64,000 bases of DNA from positions 2,693,001 through 2,757,000 of the forward strand of contig NC_011666.1 in NCBI RefSeq assembly GCF_000021745.1. Reading direction: 5' to 3'. Below the pieces are notes generated by a model. The model saw nothing but the letters and a program-made list of their open reading frames with translations. It was not told the origin of the DNA and did no database searches. Shown here in pieces: positions 1-8,192 of this stretch. This DNA is from Methylocella silvestris BL2. GTDB lineage: Bacteria; Pseudomonadota; Alphaproteobacteria; Rhizobiales; Beijerinckiaceae. Each line of letters opens with the position of its first letter. The first letter of the stretch is position 1. The position numbers and the translations under genes are program-made.

Positions 1-1371
1 CTGATGGAAGATTATAAGCTGCTTGAGAAGCTTGCGCATCAAAATCGCGAACGTATTCCGGAGCGCACGGTCCACGCCAAAGGCGTCGGCGCCTTCGGCG
101 CGCTGACCGTCACCCATGACATCACACGCTACACCAGCGCCAAGCTGTTTTCGGAAATCGGCAAGAAGACAGAGGCGCTGGCGCGCTTTTCGACCGTGGC
201 CGGCGAGCGCGGCGCCGCCGACGCCGAACGCGACGTGCGCGGCTTCGCGCTGAAATTCTACACCGAGGAAGGCAATTGGGATCTCGTCGGCAATAACACG
301 CCGGTGTTCTTCGTTCGCGACCCGCTGAAATTCCCGGATTTCATCCATACTCAGAAGCGTCACCCGAAGACAAATCTGCGTTCGCCGACGGCGATGTGGG
401 ATTTCTGGTCGCTTAGCCCCGAAAGCCTGCATCAGGTGACGATCTTGATGTCGGATCGCGGTCTGCCGCAGGGCATGCGCCACATCCATGGTTTCGGCTC
501 GCACACATTCTCCTTCATCAATGCGCAGAACCAGCGCCATTGGGTGAAATTCCACTTCAAATGCATGCAGGGCATCAAGAACTGGACCAATCGCGAAGCC
601 GAGGCCGTTGTCGCCACGGACCGCGAGAGCGCGCAGCGCGATCTTTACGACGCGATCGAGCGCCGCGACTATCCGAAGTGGCGCTTCTTCATCCAGGTCA
701 TGACGGAAGAGCAGGCCGGCAAGACTTGGTTCAATCCGTTCGACCTCACCAAAGTGTGGCCGCACGCCGAGTTCCCGCTGATCGAGGTCGGCGTTCTGGA
801 GCTCAACCGCAACCCGGAAAATTATTTCGCAGAGATCGAGCAATCCTCCTTTTCGCCATCCAATGTCGTGCCGGGCATCAGCTTCTCGCCCGACAAGATG
901 CTGCAGGCGCGGATCTTCTCCTATGCCGACGCGCATCGCTACCGCGTCGGCACGCATTATGAATCGCTGCCCGTCAATCGGCCCAAGAACGCCGTCAACA
1001 CCTATCATCTCGACGGCCCGATGCGCCCTGACTGGTCGAGCAATCCGGACGCCTATTATGAGCCGAACTCCTTCAACGGACCGGCGCAGACCAATCAGCC
1101 GGAAGAGCCGCCGCTGCCGATCGCCGGCGACGCCGCCCGCTACAATCATCGCGACGGCAATGATGATTATACGCAGCCCGGCAATCTGTTCCGGCTGATG
1201 TCGGAGTCGCAAAAGCAGCAGCTGTTCCACAATATCGCCGAGGCGATGACGGGGGTGCCGCTGTTCATCATCGACCGCCAGCTCTCTCATTTCGACAAGG
1301 CGGACAGGGCCTATGGCGCGGGCGTGCGCGCGGCGCTCGCCGAACATGGCGTGCTGCTCGCGGCCGAATAA
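1..1371 (+). CDS. katA: Catalase (monofunctional haem catalase), 5' end cut by the window
   Basis: This gene degrades hydrogen peroxide to water and oxygen as a haem enzyme of the classical catalase family. The distal His lies in VHAKG, followed by the family pattern GAFG. The distal Asn lies in GNNTPVFF, with [12 protein letters not shown] after it. The proximal haem Tyr is in [12 protein letters not shown]. The reading frame is open back to base 1, and the first ATG at base 4 falls inside the family's N-terminal region just before [14 protein letters not shown]. The true start is therefore upstream of the window, and about 20-35 residues are missing. The gene ends at a TAA and is followed by a strong hairpin terminator shared with the convergent cassette. 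The family assignment is firm; the exact catalase clade is not. Confidence 0.95.
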   Translation: MMEDYKLLEKLAHQNRERIPERTVHAKGVGAFGALTVTHDITRYTSAKLFSEIGKKTEALARFSTVAGERGAADAERDVRGFALKFYTEEGNWDLVGNNTPVFFVRDPLKFPDFIHTQKRHPKTNLRSPTAMWDFWSLSPESLHQVTILMSDRGLPQGMRHIHGFGSHTFSFINAQNQRHWVKFHFKCMQGIKNWTNREAEAVVATDRESAQRDLYDAIERRDYPKWRFFIQVMTEEQAGKTWFNPFDLTKVWPHAEFPLIEVGVLELNRNPENYFAEIEQSSFSPSNVVPGISFSPDKMLQARIFSYADAHRYRVGTHYESLPVNRPKNAVNTYHLDGPMRPDWSSNPDAYYEPNSFNGPAQTNQPEEPPLPIAGDAARYNHRDGNDDYTQPGNLFRLMSESQKQQLFHNIAEAMTGVPLFIIDRQLSHFDKADRAYGAGVRAALAEHGVLLAAE

Positions 1372-1387
1372 TTTTCATTAGACCAAC

Positions 1388-1421
1388 AAAAAAGAGCGGC
1401 GGATTTTCGCCGCTCTTTTTT
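1388..1421. terminator. Bidirectional intrinsic terminator between catalase and the BatD-like gene
   Basis: A perfect 14-bp stem (1388-1401 with 1408-1421) closes a 6-nt loop. The stem is flanked by an A run on the left and a T run on the right, so it can terminate in both directions. It sits between the catalase stop at 1371 and the convergent gene that ends at 1435. Confidence 0.9.
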
Positions 1422-1434
1422 GCCTTTGGCGGAG

Positions 1435-2730
1435 CTAACCGTCCAACGGCGCGAGCGCAGTTTGGCGCGGCGTCGGGATCGCCGCCTGCCGCCAGGCGAC
1501 GCCGATCTGCTTTGCGAGGCGCGACAAATCCGGCGCGGCCGCAACGCTTTCCCGCCCGAAAAGGCGCGCGTCGATCGCCGCAATCGCGTCCGCGATCTCC
1601 GGCGCGGACGCGGCGCGGCGCCAGCGCGCGCCGTCGAGGCGCGCCAAAGCCAGAGTGGCCGCGCGGAACGCCGAAAAATCGCCGGCGCGCGCGGCGCGGC
1701 GCATGTCGCGCATCAGCCGCCCTGCCGGCCCAAATCGCGACGACAGAAATTCGCGCCAGGAGGGAGACGTGAGGATGAAAAAGGCGAGGGCGGCCGTCCA
1801 GACAAAGCTCGCCGCGCCCACGGCGATCGGCCAGGACGACAACATCGAGCCCTTTTCCGGCGCCGCGGCCCGCATCGGCGCGGTCGGATCGATGAAGGCG
1901 ACGGTCTGCGCCGGGATCGCGGCGTCGCGCATCTTGCGTTCGCCGACATCGAACCAGGGGATATGAACGGCCGGCATTTTTGCGGGATCGCTTGAGATCG
2001 GACGGACGTCGTAGCGATAGACCGCCCGCGCGACGGGGCCGGCGTCGGTCGTGATCGTCGCGCGCTCGGCGGGAGCGGCGAAAACGATCACGCCCGGCGC
2101 GCGCATGTTCGGCGGCGGCGGCAGGCGGTCGGCGGTCAGGCCTAAGGCCTCGATCGTGATCGTGCGCCGCGACGTCTCATTGAGGCCGAGCCGGTCGGGG
2201 CGCGGATCCCAATGATCGGCGATGGTGACGGATTTCGCCGGCAACCACCAGTCGCCCGGCTTGCCGAGGCCGTCATGCGCGCGCACGTCGAGCGTCACCG
2301 GGGCGGACGTAAAGGCGGTCTCGGTGCGGCTGTTGTCCGGGGCGATGAGTTCGACCTTGCGCGTGAAGGGCTCGATCGTGAGCCGCCCGGCGCTGCGCGG
2401 ATAGATCGCGATCACCCGCTCAATGCCGGCCACAGTCACGCCATTGATCGTCGTCGAGACCGGCGAATCGCGGCCAAACTGTTGCCAGTCGAAATTGATG
2501 AGGTCCGGCTGCGAGATTTCATGGGCGGCGACGGGCGCGCCGATAAAGGAGCGCAGACGCAGCAGCAGCATTTCGCCGACATAGGGCGCCTCCTTCGGCC
2601 CGTCGATGACGGCCTCGGTCCGATTGAGCGGTTCGGCTTTGGCGTAGGGAATAGTGACAATCAGCGTGCAGAACATCGCTGCGACCGCCGCTGCAAGCCT
2701 GCGCCGGCGAAAAATCTGCGCGTCAATCAT
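1435..2730 (-). CDS. BatD-like membrane protein of the MoxR/vWA cassette
   Basis: This is a protein of about 431 residues with an N-terminal export signal (basic RRRR, hydrophobic stretch, AKAEP). It has a large extracytoplasmic beta-rich region with YVGEMLLLRLR near its start, and one membrane segment near residue 325 (WPIAVGAASFVWTAALAFF). A short cytoplasmic tail follows. This layout matches the BatD/oxygen-tolerance family found last in MoxR-vWA clusters. Two in-frame ATGs exist (2736 and 2730). A GGAGG stands 3 bases before the first and 9 before the second; I chose the second. It overlaps the TPR gene by 8 bp, so it is translationally coupled. Its exact function is unknown; related cassettes are thought to act in assembly or chaperoning of periplasmic or membrane complexes. 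Confidence 0.75.
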   Translation of the reverse strand: MIDAQIFRRRRLAAAVAAMFCTLIVTIPYAKAEPLNRTEAVIDGPKEAPYVGEMLLLRLRSFIGAPVAAHEISQPDLINFDWQQFGRDSPVSTTINGVTVAGIERVIAIYPRSAGRLTIEPFTRKVELIAPDNSRTETAFTSAPVTLDVRAHDGLGKPGDWWLPAKSVTIADHWDPRPDRLGLNETSRRTITIEALGLTADRLPPPPNMRAPGVIVFAAPAERATITTDAGPVARAVYRYDVRPISSDPAKMPAVHIPWFDVGERKMRDAAIPAQTVAFIDPTAPMRAAAPEKGSMLSSWPIAVGAASFVWTAALAFFILTSPSWREFLSSRFGPAGRLMRDMRRAARAGDFSAFRAATLALARLDGARWRRAASAPEIADAIAAIDARLFGRESVAAAPDLSRLAKQIGVAWRQAAIPTPRQTALAPLDG

Positions 2731-3544
2731 CCTCATTCGCCTCCGGCGCGCCAGCCTTGCGCCGCGCCTGTTCCGACAGAATATGCAGTTTCAGGAACGA
2801 TCCGGGATCGTCCGGCAAAGCGTCGAGCCAGTCGCGCGTCGGCAGCACGGCGTGGGATTCGAGGCGGCGGCGGGAGCGGAGATCCCGCGCGGCCATCAGT
2901 TTGGTGATGTCGACCAGCACGCCGCCGGCGCGGCCCTCCCCCTCGGCGTTGCCGGCTGAGCCGGTCGCCTTTCCGGCGCCCTCGCGCGCGGCGCCGGGAT
3001 CGCCGACGCCGGATTTCGGCGCAGAGCCGGCGCCGTCCGGCCCGGTCGATTTCGATTGAACCGTGCCGACAAGGCCGCTGCCCGAACTCGTCGCCTCGCT
3101 CAATTCCGGCGTCGCCCGCGGCGTGTGAATCTGCCGCGTCGCGTCGGCGTTGGCGACGCCGCCTTCCTTCTTGCCGCCGTCCGCGCCCGCAGCCGAAAGC
3201 AGGGAGGCGATCAACTCCCTGTTGGCGGCCGCGTCCTCGTCATCCGGGTCAAAGGAGATCGCCGCCTCATAGGCCTTGACCGCCTCTTTGTAATTGCCCT
3301 CGCGCGCGAAAGCGTTGCCGCGATTATAGGCGTTCTCGGGCGCCTCGCCGAAAGCCTGCGCCGCCTCGCTCCAGCGCCCGGCGGAATACAGCGCCGCCCC
3401 TTTCCAGCCGGGATTTTGAAAGAATTCCGCCGCGGCGGAGGGAAAGCCGAGCGAGAACAGGAGATGTCCGGCAGCGGGCCGGCCCCAGACATAGAGCCCA
3501 GCGAGAGGCGCCCCGATCAGCAGAGCGAGAATGAGCTTTCTCAT
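2723..3544 (-). CDS. TPR-repeat membrane protein (BatC-like) of the MoxR/vWA cassette
   Basis: This is a 273-residue protein. It starts with a hydrophobic segment (LILALLIGAPLAGLYVWG) and continues with at least two TPR-like helical hairpins between about residues 45 and 115, including AYNRGNAFAREGNYKEAVKAYE and AAISFDPDDEDAAANREL. The central part is low-complexity and rich in Gly, Ser and Ala. The C-terminus (residues 205-273) is conserved-looking and contains ITKLMAARDLRSRRRL and LDALPDDPGSFLKL. The start codon overlaps the stop of the upstream vWA gene in an ATGA. TPR proteins occupy this slot in Bat/MoxR operons and presumably act as scaffolds for the vWA partners. That role is inferred from family context. 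Confidence 0.75.
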   Translation of the reverse strand: MRKLILALLIGAPLAGLYVWGRPAAGHLLFSLGFPSAAAEFFQNPGWKGAALYSAGRWSEAAQAFGEAPENAYNRGNAFAREGNYKEAVKAYEAAISFDPDDEDAAANRELIASLLSAAGADGGKKEGGVANADATRQIHTPRATPELSEATSSGSGLVGTVQSKSTGPDGAGSAPKSGVGDPGAAREGAGKATGSAGNAEGEGRAGGVLVDITKLMAARDLRSRRRLESHAVLPTRDWLDALPDDPGSFLKLHILSEQARRKAGAPEANEDD

Positions 3545-4470
3545 CGCGCGATCCTGCGGAACGCGAGGAGAAGAGGAAGGCAGGCGGCGAAAGCCAAATA
3601 GCGCCCATAGTCGCGCCAGTAGAGCGAGGCGACGCTGGAGCCGCCGAGCCGGCGGATGGCGCGGCCGGCAATGGCGGCGGTGACCGGAGACGGCCCCCCG
3701 GCGTCGGCGGCGACGCCGGCGCCCGCGGCGGCCAGTTTCGCCAGCGCCGCGCGGCCCGCGCCTTGCCCGCTTTCGCCGCGGCTGTCCTGCGAGGCAAACA
3801 GCGTATGCACCTTGAGCCCGGCGGCGGCGAGCGCCCGCGCCTCGCTCAAGGCGGCCTCGTTGACGCCGGCGCCGGAGGAGATCACCGTCACATCGCCGGC
3901 GACGATCTTGGCGTTCGCCGCGAGCCGGCGCGCCAGCGCCAGAGCGCGGTCCGGCCGCACGCCGGGATCGGGCACGGTCTCGCCGTCAAGCGCGAAGATC
4001 AGCGAGCCGGTCGCGGCGGAATCGTCGGTCATGGGCGCGGCGAGATAGGCGTCGCCCGCATAGACGATCAGTCCGGTCTGTCGCGCGGCGCCGGCCTCCA
4101 GCGCAAGATGGGCCGCCGTCGTCGCCTGCCGCAGCTGTGCGCGATCGGTCGCCTCGCTCGAGAGATCGACGAGGATCAGATTGGCGTCGAGATTGCGGAA
4201 CCTGTCGGCGTCGCGGCGTTTTAGTGCCGGCCCGCTGAGCGCGAGCGCCAGAACGACGAGCGCCCACAGAGCGGGAGCAAGATCGGACTTGCCGCCGGGC
4301 GCAAGCAGCCCCCGTCGCGCCATGGCGGAAAGAAGCGGCGGATCCACGGCCCGCTCCCATTGGCCAAGCCCGCCGCCGCGCGTCTTGATCGCGTAAAAAG
4401 CCATCGCCGCGAGAGGTAAGGCGAGCAGCCACCACGGCCGCAGCAGCGCGAAAGAGCCGAAAGCGATCAT
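3541..4470 (-). CDS. vWA-domain membrane protein (second, BatB-like), degenerate metal site
   Basis: About 309 residues, starting at an ATG that overlaps the previous stop (ATGA, 4467-4470). An earlier in-frame ATG at 4506 would overlap the upstream gene much more. Two N-terminal hydrophobic segments (LLRPWWLLALPLAAMAFY and LAPALWALVVLALALSG) precede the vWA fold, which begins at ANLILVDLSSEATDRAQL. A final membrane segment follows near the C-terminus (YLAFAACLPLLLAF). The MIDAS signature is DLSSE rather than DxSGS, so metal-dependent ligand binding may be altered. It is transcribed between the first vWA gene and the TPR gene. The pairing of one canonical and one divergent vWA protein resembles the MxaC/MxaL pair that accompanies methanol dehydrogenase in methylotrophs, but no mxaF lies here. 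Confidence 0.75.
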   Translation of the reverse strand: MIAFGSFALLRPWWLLALPLAAMAFYAIKTRGGGLGQWERAVDPPLLSAMARRGLLAPGGKSDLAPALWALVVLALALSGPALKRRDADRFRNLDANLILVDLSSEATDRAQLRQATTAAHLALEAGAARQTGLIVYAGDAYLAAPMTDDSAATGSLIFALDGETVPDPGVRPDRALALARRLAANAKIVAGDVTVISSGAGVNEAALSEARALAAAGLKVHTLFASQDSRGESGQGAGRAALAKLAAAGAGVAADAGGPSPVTAAIAGRAIRRLGGSSVASLYWRDYGRYLAFAACLPLLLAFRRIAR

Positions 4471-5444
4471 AGCTGCGGCCTGCGCAGAAAGCCGAGGCCG
4501 GCGCAAGCCAGAAAGGAAAGGCCGGCGGCATAGGGCCAGAGCTCGCGCTGCTGCACCGAGACGCTCGCCGCCGCCTCGCCGGCGACGAGGCGCTCTATCG
4601 CCGCCGAGGCGTAGGCCAGATCTTCGGTCGTGCGCACCCGGAAAGCCTCGCCGCCGCCGATTTCGGCGAGCCTTTGCAAGGCGAGGAAATCGACCGGATC
4701 GCCAAGGCCGTTAAAAGTCTGGGTGTCGACCACGCCAAGCCCAATTGTATAGATTTTCACGCCAAGATTATTGGCGAGTTCGGCGACGCCGGTCGGGTCT
4801 GTGGTGCCGGCGTCATTGGCCCCATCCGACAGCAGGACGATGACGCGCGAGGGCGCCTTCGATTCCGTCAATCGCTTCAGCGCAAGGCCAAGTCCTTCGC
4901 CGATGGCGGTGGAATGGCCGACAAGGCCCAAGGGAATCTCGGCGAGCGTGCGGCTGACCGCGTCGACGTCAAAGCTCAGGGGCGCGGCGGCATAGGCGCG
5001 CTCAGCGAAAATCACGAGGCCGATTCGATCGCCGGTCCGGCGCTTGATCAAAGCGGCGCCGACCCGCTTCAAGGCGTCGATCCGGCTCGCGGCGTGGCCG
5101 TCGAGCACGAAATCCTCGGCCGCCATGCTGCCGGAAAGATCGAGCGCAAAGACAATGTCGCGGCCGGAGGCGGGCTGCGCTGGGCTCGCGGCGATCGTGC
5201 GGGGTCCGGCCAGCGCGACGACGAGCAAAATCCAGGCGATCCAGGCGAGCAATACGCCAAGCCTTGAGCCGCTCGGCCGCGCGGCGGCGCGCCCGCCCGC
5301 CTTGAGGCGCTCGGCGATGGCGCGCGGAATGGTCAGGCCGCCGGCGGTCGCGGCGCGGTCGCGGCGCCATTTGAGCGCAAGGAGAGGCAGGGGCAGCAGC
5401 GCCAAAACAAGCGGCGCGGCAAGATCAAATCCGTTCAGGCTCAA
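4467..5444 (-). CDS. vWA-domain membrane protein (first, BatA-like)
   Basis: About 325 residues beginning at a TTG that overlaps the upstream stop (TTGA, 5441-5444), with AAGGA eight bases before it. An open frame extends further upstream, but that part only shadows the DUF4381 gene. The N-terminus has two membrane helices (LAAPLVLALLPLPLLAL and LGVLLAWIAWILLVVALAG). The vWA domain follows with an intact MIDAS: DIVFALDLSGSM, a later Thr in GHSTAIGEGL and Asp in VIVLLSDGAND. A C-terminal helix (LWPYAAGLSFLACAGLGFL) anchors the far end, so the vWA domain is probably periplasmic between helices. This is the canonical metal-binding member of the cassette's two vWA proteins. Confidence 0.8.
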   Translation of the reverse strand: MSLNGFDLAAPLVLALLPLPLLALKWRRDRAATAGGLTIPRAIAERLKAGGRAAARPSGSRLGVLLAWIAWILLVVALAGPRTIAASPAQPASGRDIVFALDLSGSMAAEDFVLDGHAASRIDALKRVGAALIKRRTGDRIGLVIFAERAYAAAPLSFDVDAVSRTLAEIPLGLVGHSTAIGEGLGLALKRLTESKAPSRVIVLLSDGANDAGTTDPTGVAELANNLGVKIYTIGLGVVDTQTFNGLGDPVDFLALQRLAEIGGGEAFRVRTTEDLAYASAAIERLVAGEAAASVSVQQRELWPYAAGLSFLACAGLGFLRRPQL

Positions 5445-5932
5445 TGCGAAATCCTTACCGGGAGCTTGGACGGCAGCTTGGCCGGGAGCTTGGCGATGAG
5501 CCGCGAAAGCTCCAAATCCAGCGTCTCGGCCGTCGCGGCTTGCGAACGGCGATAGAGCGGCTCGCCGAACGCCTGGCCGGCTCCTGCGGTGAAGAAGGTC
5601 GTGCCCAATATCCGGTCGAGCCGGGCGAGCCACGCCGCTCCGTTCAGGCCGCGGGGCGCCTCGCCGTCGATCGTCCGCATGAGACGACGCAGGAGCCTGG
5701 CCTGCGCCGCCAGCCGTTCATCCGGCGGAAGGCCGCGAGACAGAGCGAGTTCGTCCAGCGCGGCGCGCCGCTCGGCGCCTCGACGGCCGGCAAGGAGGCG
5801 GATCAACGCCGTTGCGGCGAGAGCGAGACAGACGCCGGCGAGTGCGGCGGCCGCGATCAGCGCGACCTCGCCCGAATCAGCCGGCAGATGGATCGGGCGC
5901 AGCCCGGCCAGCGCCTCCACTGGGTCAGCCAT
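5441..5932 (-). CDS. DUF4381 membrane protein of the MoxR/vWA cassette
   Basis: A 163-residue protein starting at the ATG at 5932, which overlaps the end of the DUF58 gene by 8 bp. Near the start is LAGLRPIHLP, the LRxIHLP signature of DUF4381 proteins. One membrane helix follows (EVALIAAAALAGVCLALAATAL), then a basic cytoplasmic helical region with LLRRLMRTIDGEAPRGLNG. The C-terminus holds a tandem KLP triplet (AKLPAKLPSKLP) encoded by a 12-base near-repeat. DUF4381 genes are regularly found between DUF58 and vWA genes. The molecular role is unknown. Confidence 0.75.
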   Translation of the reverse strand: MADPVEALAGLRPIHLPADSGEVALIAAAALAGVCLALAATALIRLLAGRRGAERRAALDELALSRGLPPDERLAAQARLLRRLMRTIDGEAPRGLNGAAWLARLDRILGTTFFTAGAGQAFGEPLYRRSQAATAETLDLELSRLIAKLPAKLPSKLPVRISH

Positions 5933-6884
5933 CGAGACGCTCCAGCAGCGGCGCCATCGCCTCGACATCGAGGCGGGAATCGAGGCTCAAGGCGCGCGCG
6001 CCAAGCCGCTGCAGCCGGGCGACGCGCTCGTCCGGCTTTTGCGGCTCATTCGCGCCGATGCTCAGCCAACCCGCAGCGCCGGCCATTGTTGCATAAGGAT
6101 AGGAGCCTTGCGGCGGCGCGGTCTCGAACCGGTCGGCGATGAGCGCGAAGGAAAGATCGCGCCGTAGCGCGATCCGCGCCACGATCTCGTCGAACTGCGG
6201 TCCCGGCTCGTCCAGCGCAGTGGCGACGACGATTGCGGCGTTCTTGCCGGCGAGCCGGTCGGCTTCCTCAAGGCTCTCGGTCAGCGGCGGATCGAGCCTT
6301 GAGCGGCTCGCCAGCGCGTTGCGATGCGCCCGCGCGAGCTCGGAGACCATGGCGATCATCGCCCGCGCGCCGCGGCCGTAGCGGATCAGATGACCGCCGT
6401 CATGCTGAATGACCATCAGGCCGACGCGCCCGTCGCGGGCGGCGCGCCAGCCGAGGAGGGTCAGCGCCTCCGCCGCCGCGACGGAGCGCAGCGCGCGCCG
6501 CGTGCCAAACAGCATGGAGGGCCGGAAGTCCGCGACGAGAAGAACGGCGCGTTCGCGTTCTTCGCGAAAGGTTCGCACATGCGGAATTCCCGTGCGCGCC
6601 ATCACATTGCGGTCGAGATGGCGGACGTCGTCGCCATCCGACCAGCTCCGGATGTCATGCACCTCAAGGCCGCGGCCGCGCCGGCGATGCGCCACATTGC
6701 CGGGCAAGGTCGAGCGCGGCGCAGATTTCGGCAGATCCATGCGCTCGGCGAGATGACGGATGCGCAAGAGGTCATCGACGTCGAGATCGACGCCGGGAAT
6801 GCTCTCGCCAGACTCGCGGCCAGCAAAGGCTGGCGCATCATTTTTGCGTGAGAATTGCGATTGCAAGCGCGCGAACAGGCTCAT
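5925..6884 (-). CDS. DUF58 domain protein
   Basis: This 319-residue protein carries the DUF58 core: a basic RRRGRGLEVHDIRSWSDGDDVRHLDRNVMART block near residues 65-100 (the family's R-x-Y-x-x-G-D-x-R-x-I-DW-like region), followed by a vWA-like fold with LLVADFRPSMLFG. It lacks obvious membrane helices, unlike many DUF58 proteins. It starts 8 bases after the MoxR stop and overlaps the DUF4381 gene. DUF58 proteins accompany MoxR AAA+ ATPases; MxaS in methanol-oxidising bacteria is one example. The biochemical function is not established. Confidence 0.8.
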   Translation of the reverse strand: MSLFARLQSQFSRKNDAPAFAGRESGESIPGVDLDVDDLLRIRHLAERMDLPKSAPRSTLPGNVAHRRRGRGLEVHDIRSWSDGDDVRHLDRNVMARTGIPHVRTFREERERAVLLVADFRPSMLFGTRRALRSVAAAEALTLLGWRAARDGRVGLMVIQHDGGHLIRYGRGARAMIAMVSELARAHRNALASRSRLDPPLTESLEEADRLAGKNAAIVVATALDEPGPQFDEIVARIALRRDLSFALIADRFETAPPQGSYPYATMAGAAGWLSIGANEPQKPDERVARLQRLGARALSLDSRLDVEAMAPLLERLDG

Positions 6885-6892
6885 GTGCGGAT

Positions 6893-7945
6893 TCAGACCG
6901 GCGTGATCTCGTCGAGAAGCTCCAGAATTACGCTACGCGTCGTGTCGCCGTCGGCGAGCGCGCGCCAGGTGAGGATCGTGCGATGCGCCAGCGTATCGAC
7001 CGCGAGTTCGGCGACGTCCTGCGGCGTCACATGATCGCGCCCGGCGAGAAAGGCCCGCGCCTTGGCGCCTTTGGCGAGCGCAATGGTGCCGCGCGGGGAC
7101 GGCGGATGCTCAACCTTGCGCCTGATCCGCGGCGCGACTTCCTCGCTGCGCAGCGCCGTCACGAGACGCACGATGTAATCCTTCACGGCCGGCGACAGAT
7201 AGACGCCCGTCGCCGCCGCCCGCGCCGCGGCGATCTCGGCGGCGCCAAGGTGATGGGCGGCCGTCGGCGTGCCCTCGGTCGCCTCATGCTCGACGAGATC
7301 GAGAATTTTGCGCTCGGTCGCCGCATCCGGCAGCTTGACCTCGGCATGGATCATGAAGCGGTCGAGCTGCGCTTCGGGCAGCGGAAAAGTGCCTTCATGC
7401 TCGATCGGATTTTGCGTCGCGACCACCATGAACGGGTCTGGCAATGGACGCGTCACGCCCGCCGCCGTCACCTGCCGCTCGGCCATCGCTTCAAGCAAGG
7501 CAGACTGAACCTTGGGCGGAGCGCGGTTGATCTCATCGACAAGGATGAGGGAATGGAAGATCGGCCCGGCGACGAATTCGAAGACGCCGCGATCCTGGCG
7601 CCAGACGGCGGTGCCGGTGAGATCGGCCGGCATCAGATCGGGCGTGCATTGGATGCGCGCGAGCGGCACCGACAGGCCTTCCGCCAGAAGCTTGACCGCC
7701 CGCGTCTTGGCGAGGCCGGGGGCGCCCTCGATCAACAGATGGCCGTCGGCCAGGAGCCCGATCAATAAGCGTTCGACAAGCGTTTCGCCGCCGATCAATC
7801 CCGCCTCGAGGAAGTCCTTCAGCTCGCAAAACCGCGCCCTGATCCCGGCCTGACGCTCATTGCGCGCCTCAAGCGAAAGCTCCGCCGAATTACTGACCAA
7901 ACCAGATCCTCCCGATCCGCCCGTCTTTTGCGCGGCGTCTTTCAT
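6893..7945 (-). CDS. moxR: MoxR-family AAA+ ATPase
   Basis: An AAA+ ATPase of about 350 residues. Walker A is GAPGLAKT and Walker B is LILVDEINRAPPK, followed by the MoxR hallmark SALLEAMAERQVT and sensor-1 VATQNPIEHEGTFPLPEAQLDRF. MoxR ATPases work with vWA proteins as chaperone-like modules, and this gene leads a seven-gene cassette. I place the start at the ATG at 7945. The frame stays open to a TTG at 8074, which would give 393 residues, but that extension is Arg/Lys-rich and unlike the family. No Shine-Dalgarno sequence is visible at 7945, so the start is uncertain. Its promoter should lie in the divergent gap 7946-8192 shared with the HAMP-array kinase. Confidence 0.88.
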   Translation of the reverse strand: MKDAAQKTGGSGGSGLVSNSAELSLEARNERQAGIRARFCELKDFLEAGLIGGETLVERLLIGLLADGHLLIEGAPGLAKTRAVKLLAEGLSVPLARIQCTPDLMPADLTGTAVWRQDRGVFEFVAGPIFHSLILVDEINRAPPKVQSALLEAMAERQVTAAGVTRPLPDPFMVVATQNPIEHEGTFPLPEAQLDRFMIHAEVKLPDAATERKILDLVEHEATEGTPTAAHHLGAAEIAAARAAATGVYLSPAVKDYIVRLVTALRSEEVAPRIRRKVEHPPSPRGTIALAKGAKARAFLAGRDHVTPQDVAELAVDTLAHRTILTWRALADGDTTRSVILELLDEITPV

Positions 7946-8192
7946 TCGATTATAGAAAAATTCATGATCGAGATAGATCGACCCCGGGTCAACCGTCTCC
8001 TTGCGGGAGTGCGCCCTCTTGCGCGGCAGGGCCTCAAAGGCCTTGATACGCCGAAATTCGTCAGACAAGCTCAAAATCCATCAAAACAATTTGTTGGCGA
8101 TTGAAGCGGCGCGGTTCGTTGCGCGTTAAGAGCGAAGGCGCGACAGAGGTCCAAAGCCGGGCCGTCCGTGGAATTCGCAAAAGGAGCGGCAA

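Noticed and set aside
1435-7945. Methanol dehydrogenase (mxa) accessory cluster
   Set aside because: The gene types overlap with mxaRSACKL, but mxaF, mxaJ, mxaG and mxaI are absent and BatD/DUF4381 fit a general MoxR/Bat cassette better.
7946-7970. TATAAT box just before the chosen MoxR start as its promoter
   Set aside because: It lies only three bases from the ATG, so a transcript from it would start inside the gene, and no -35 box is at the right distance.
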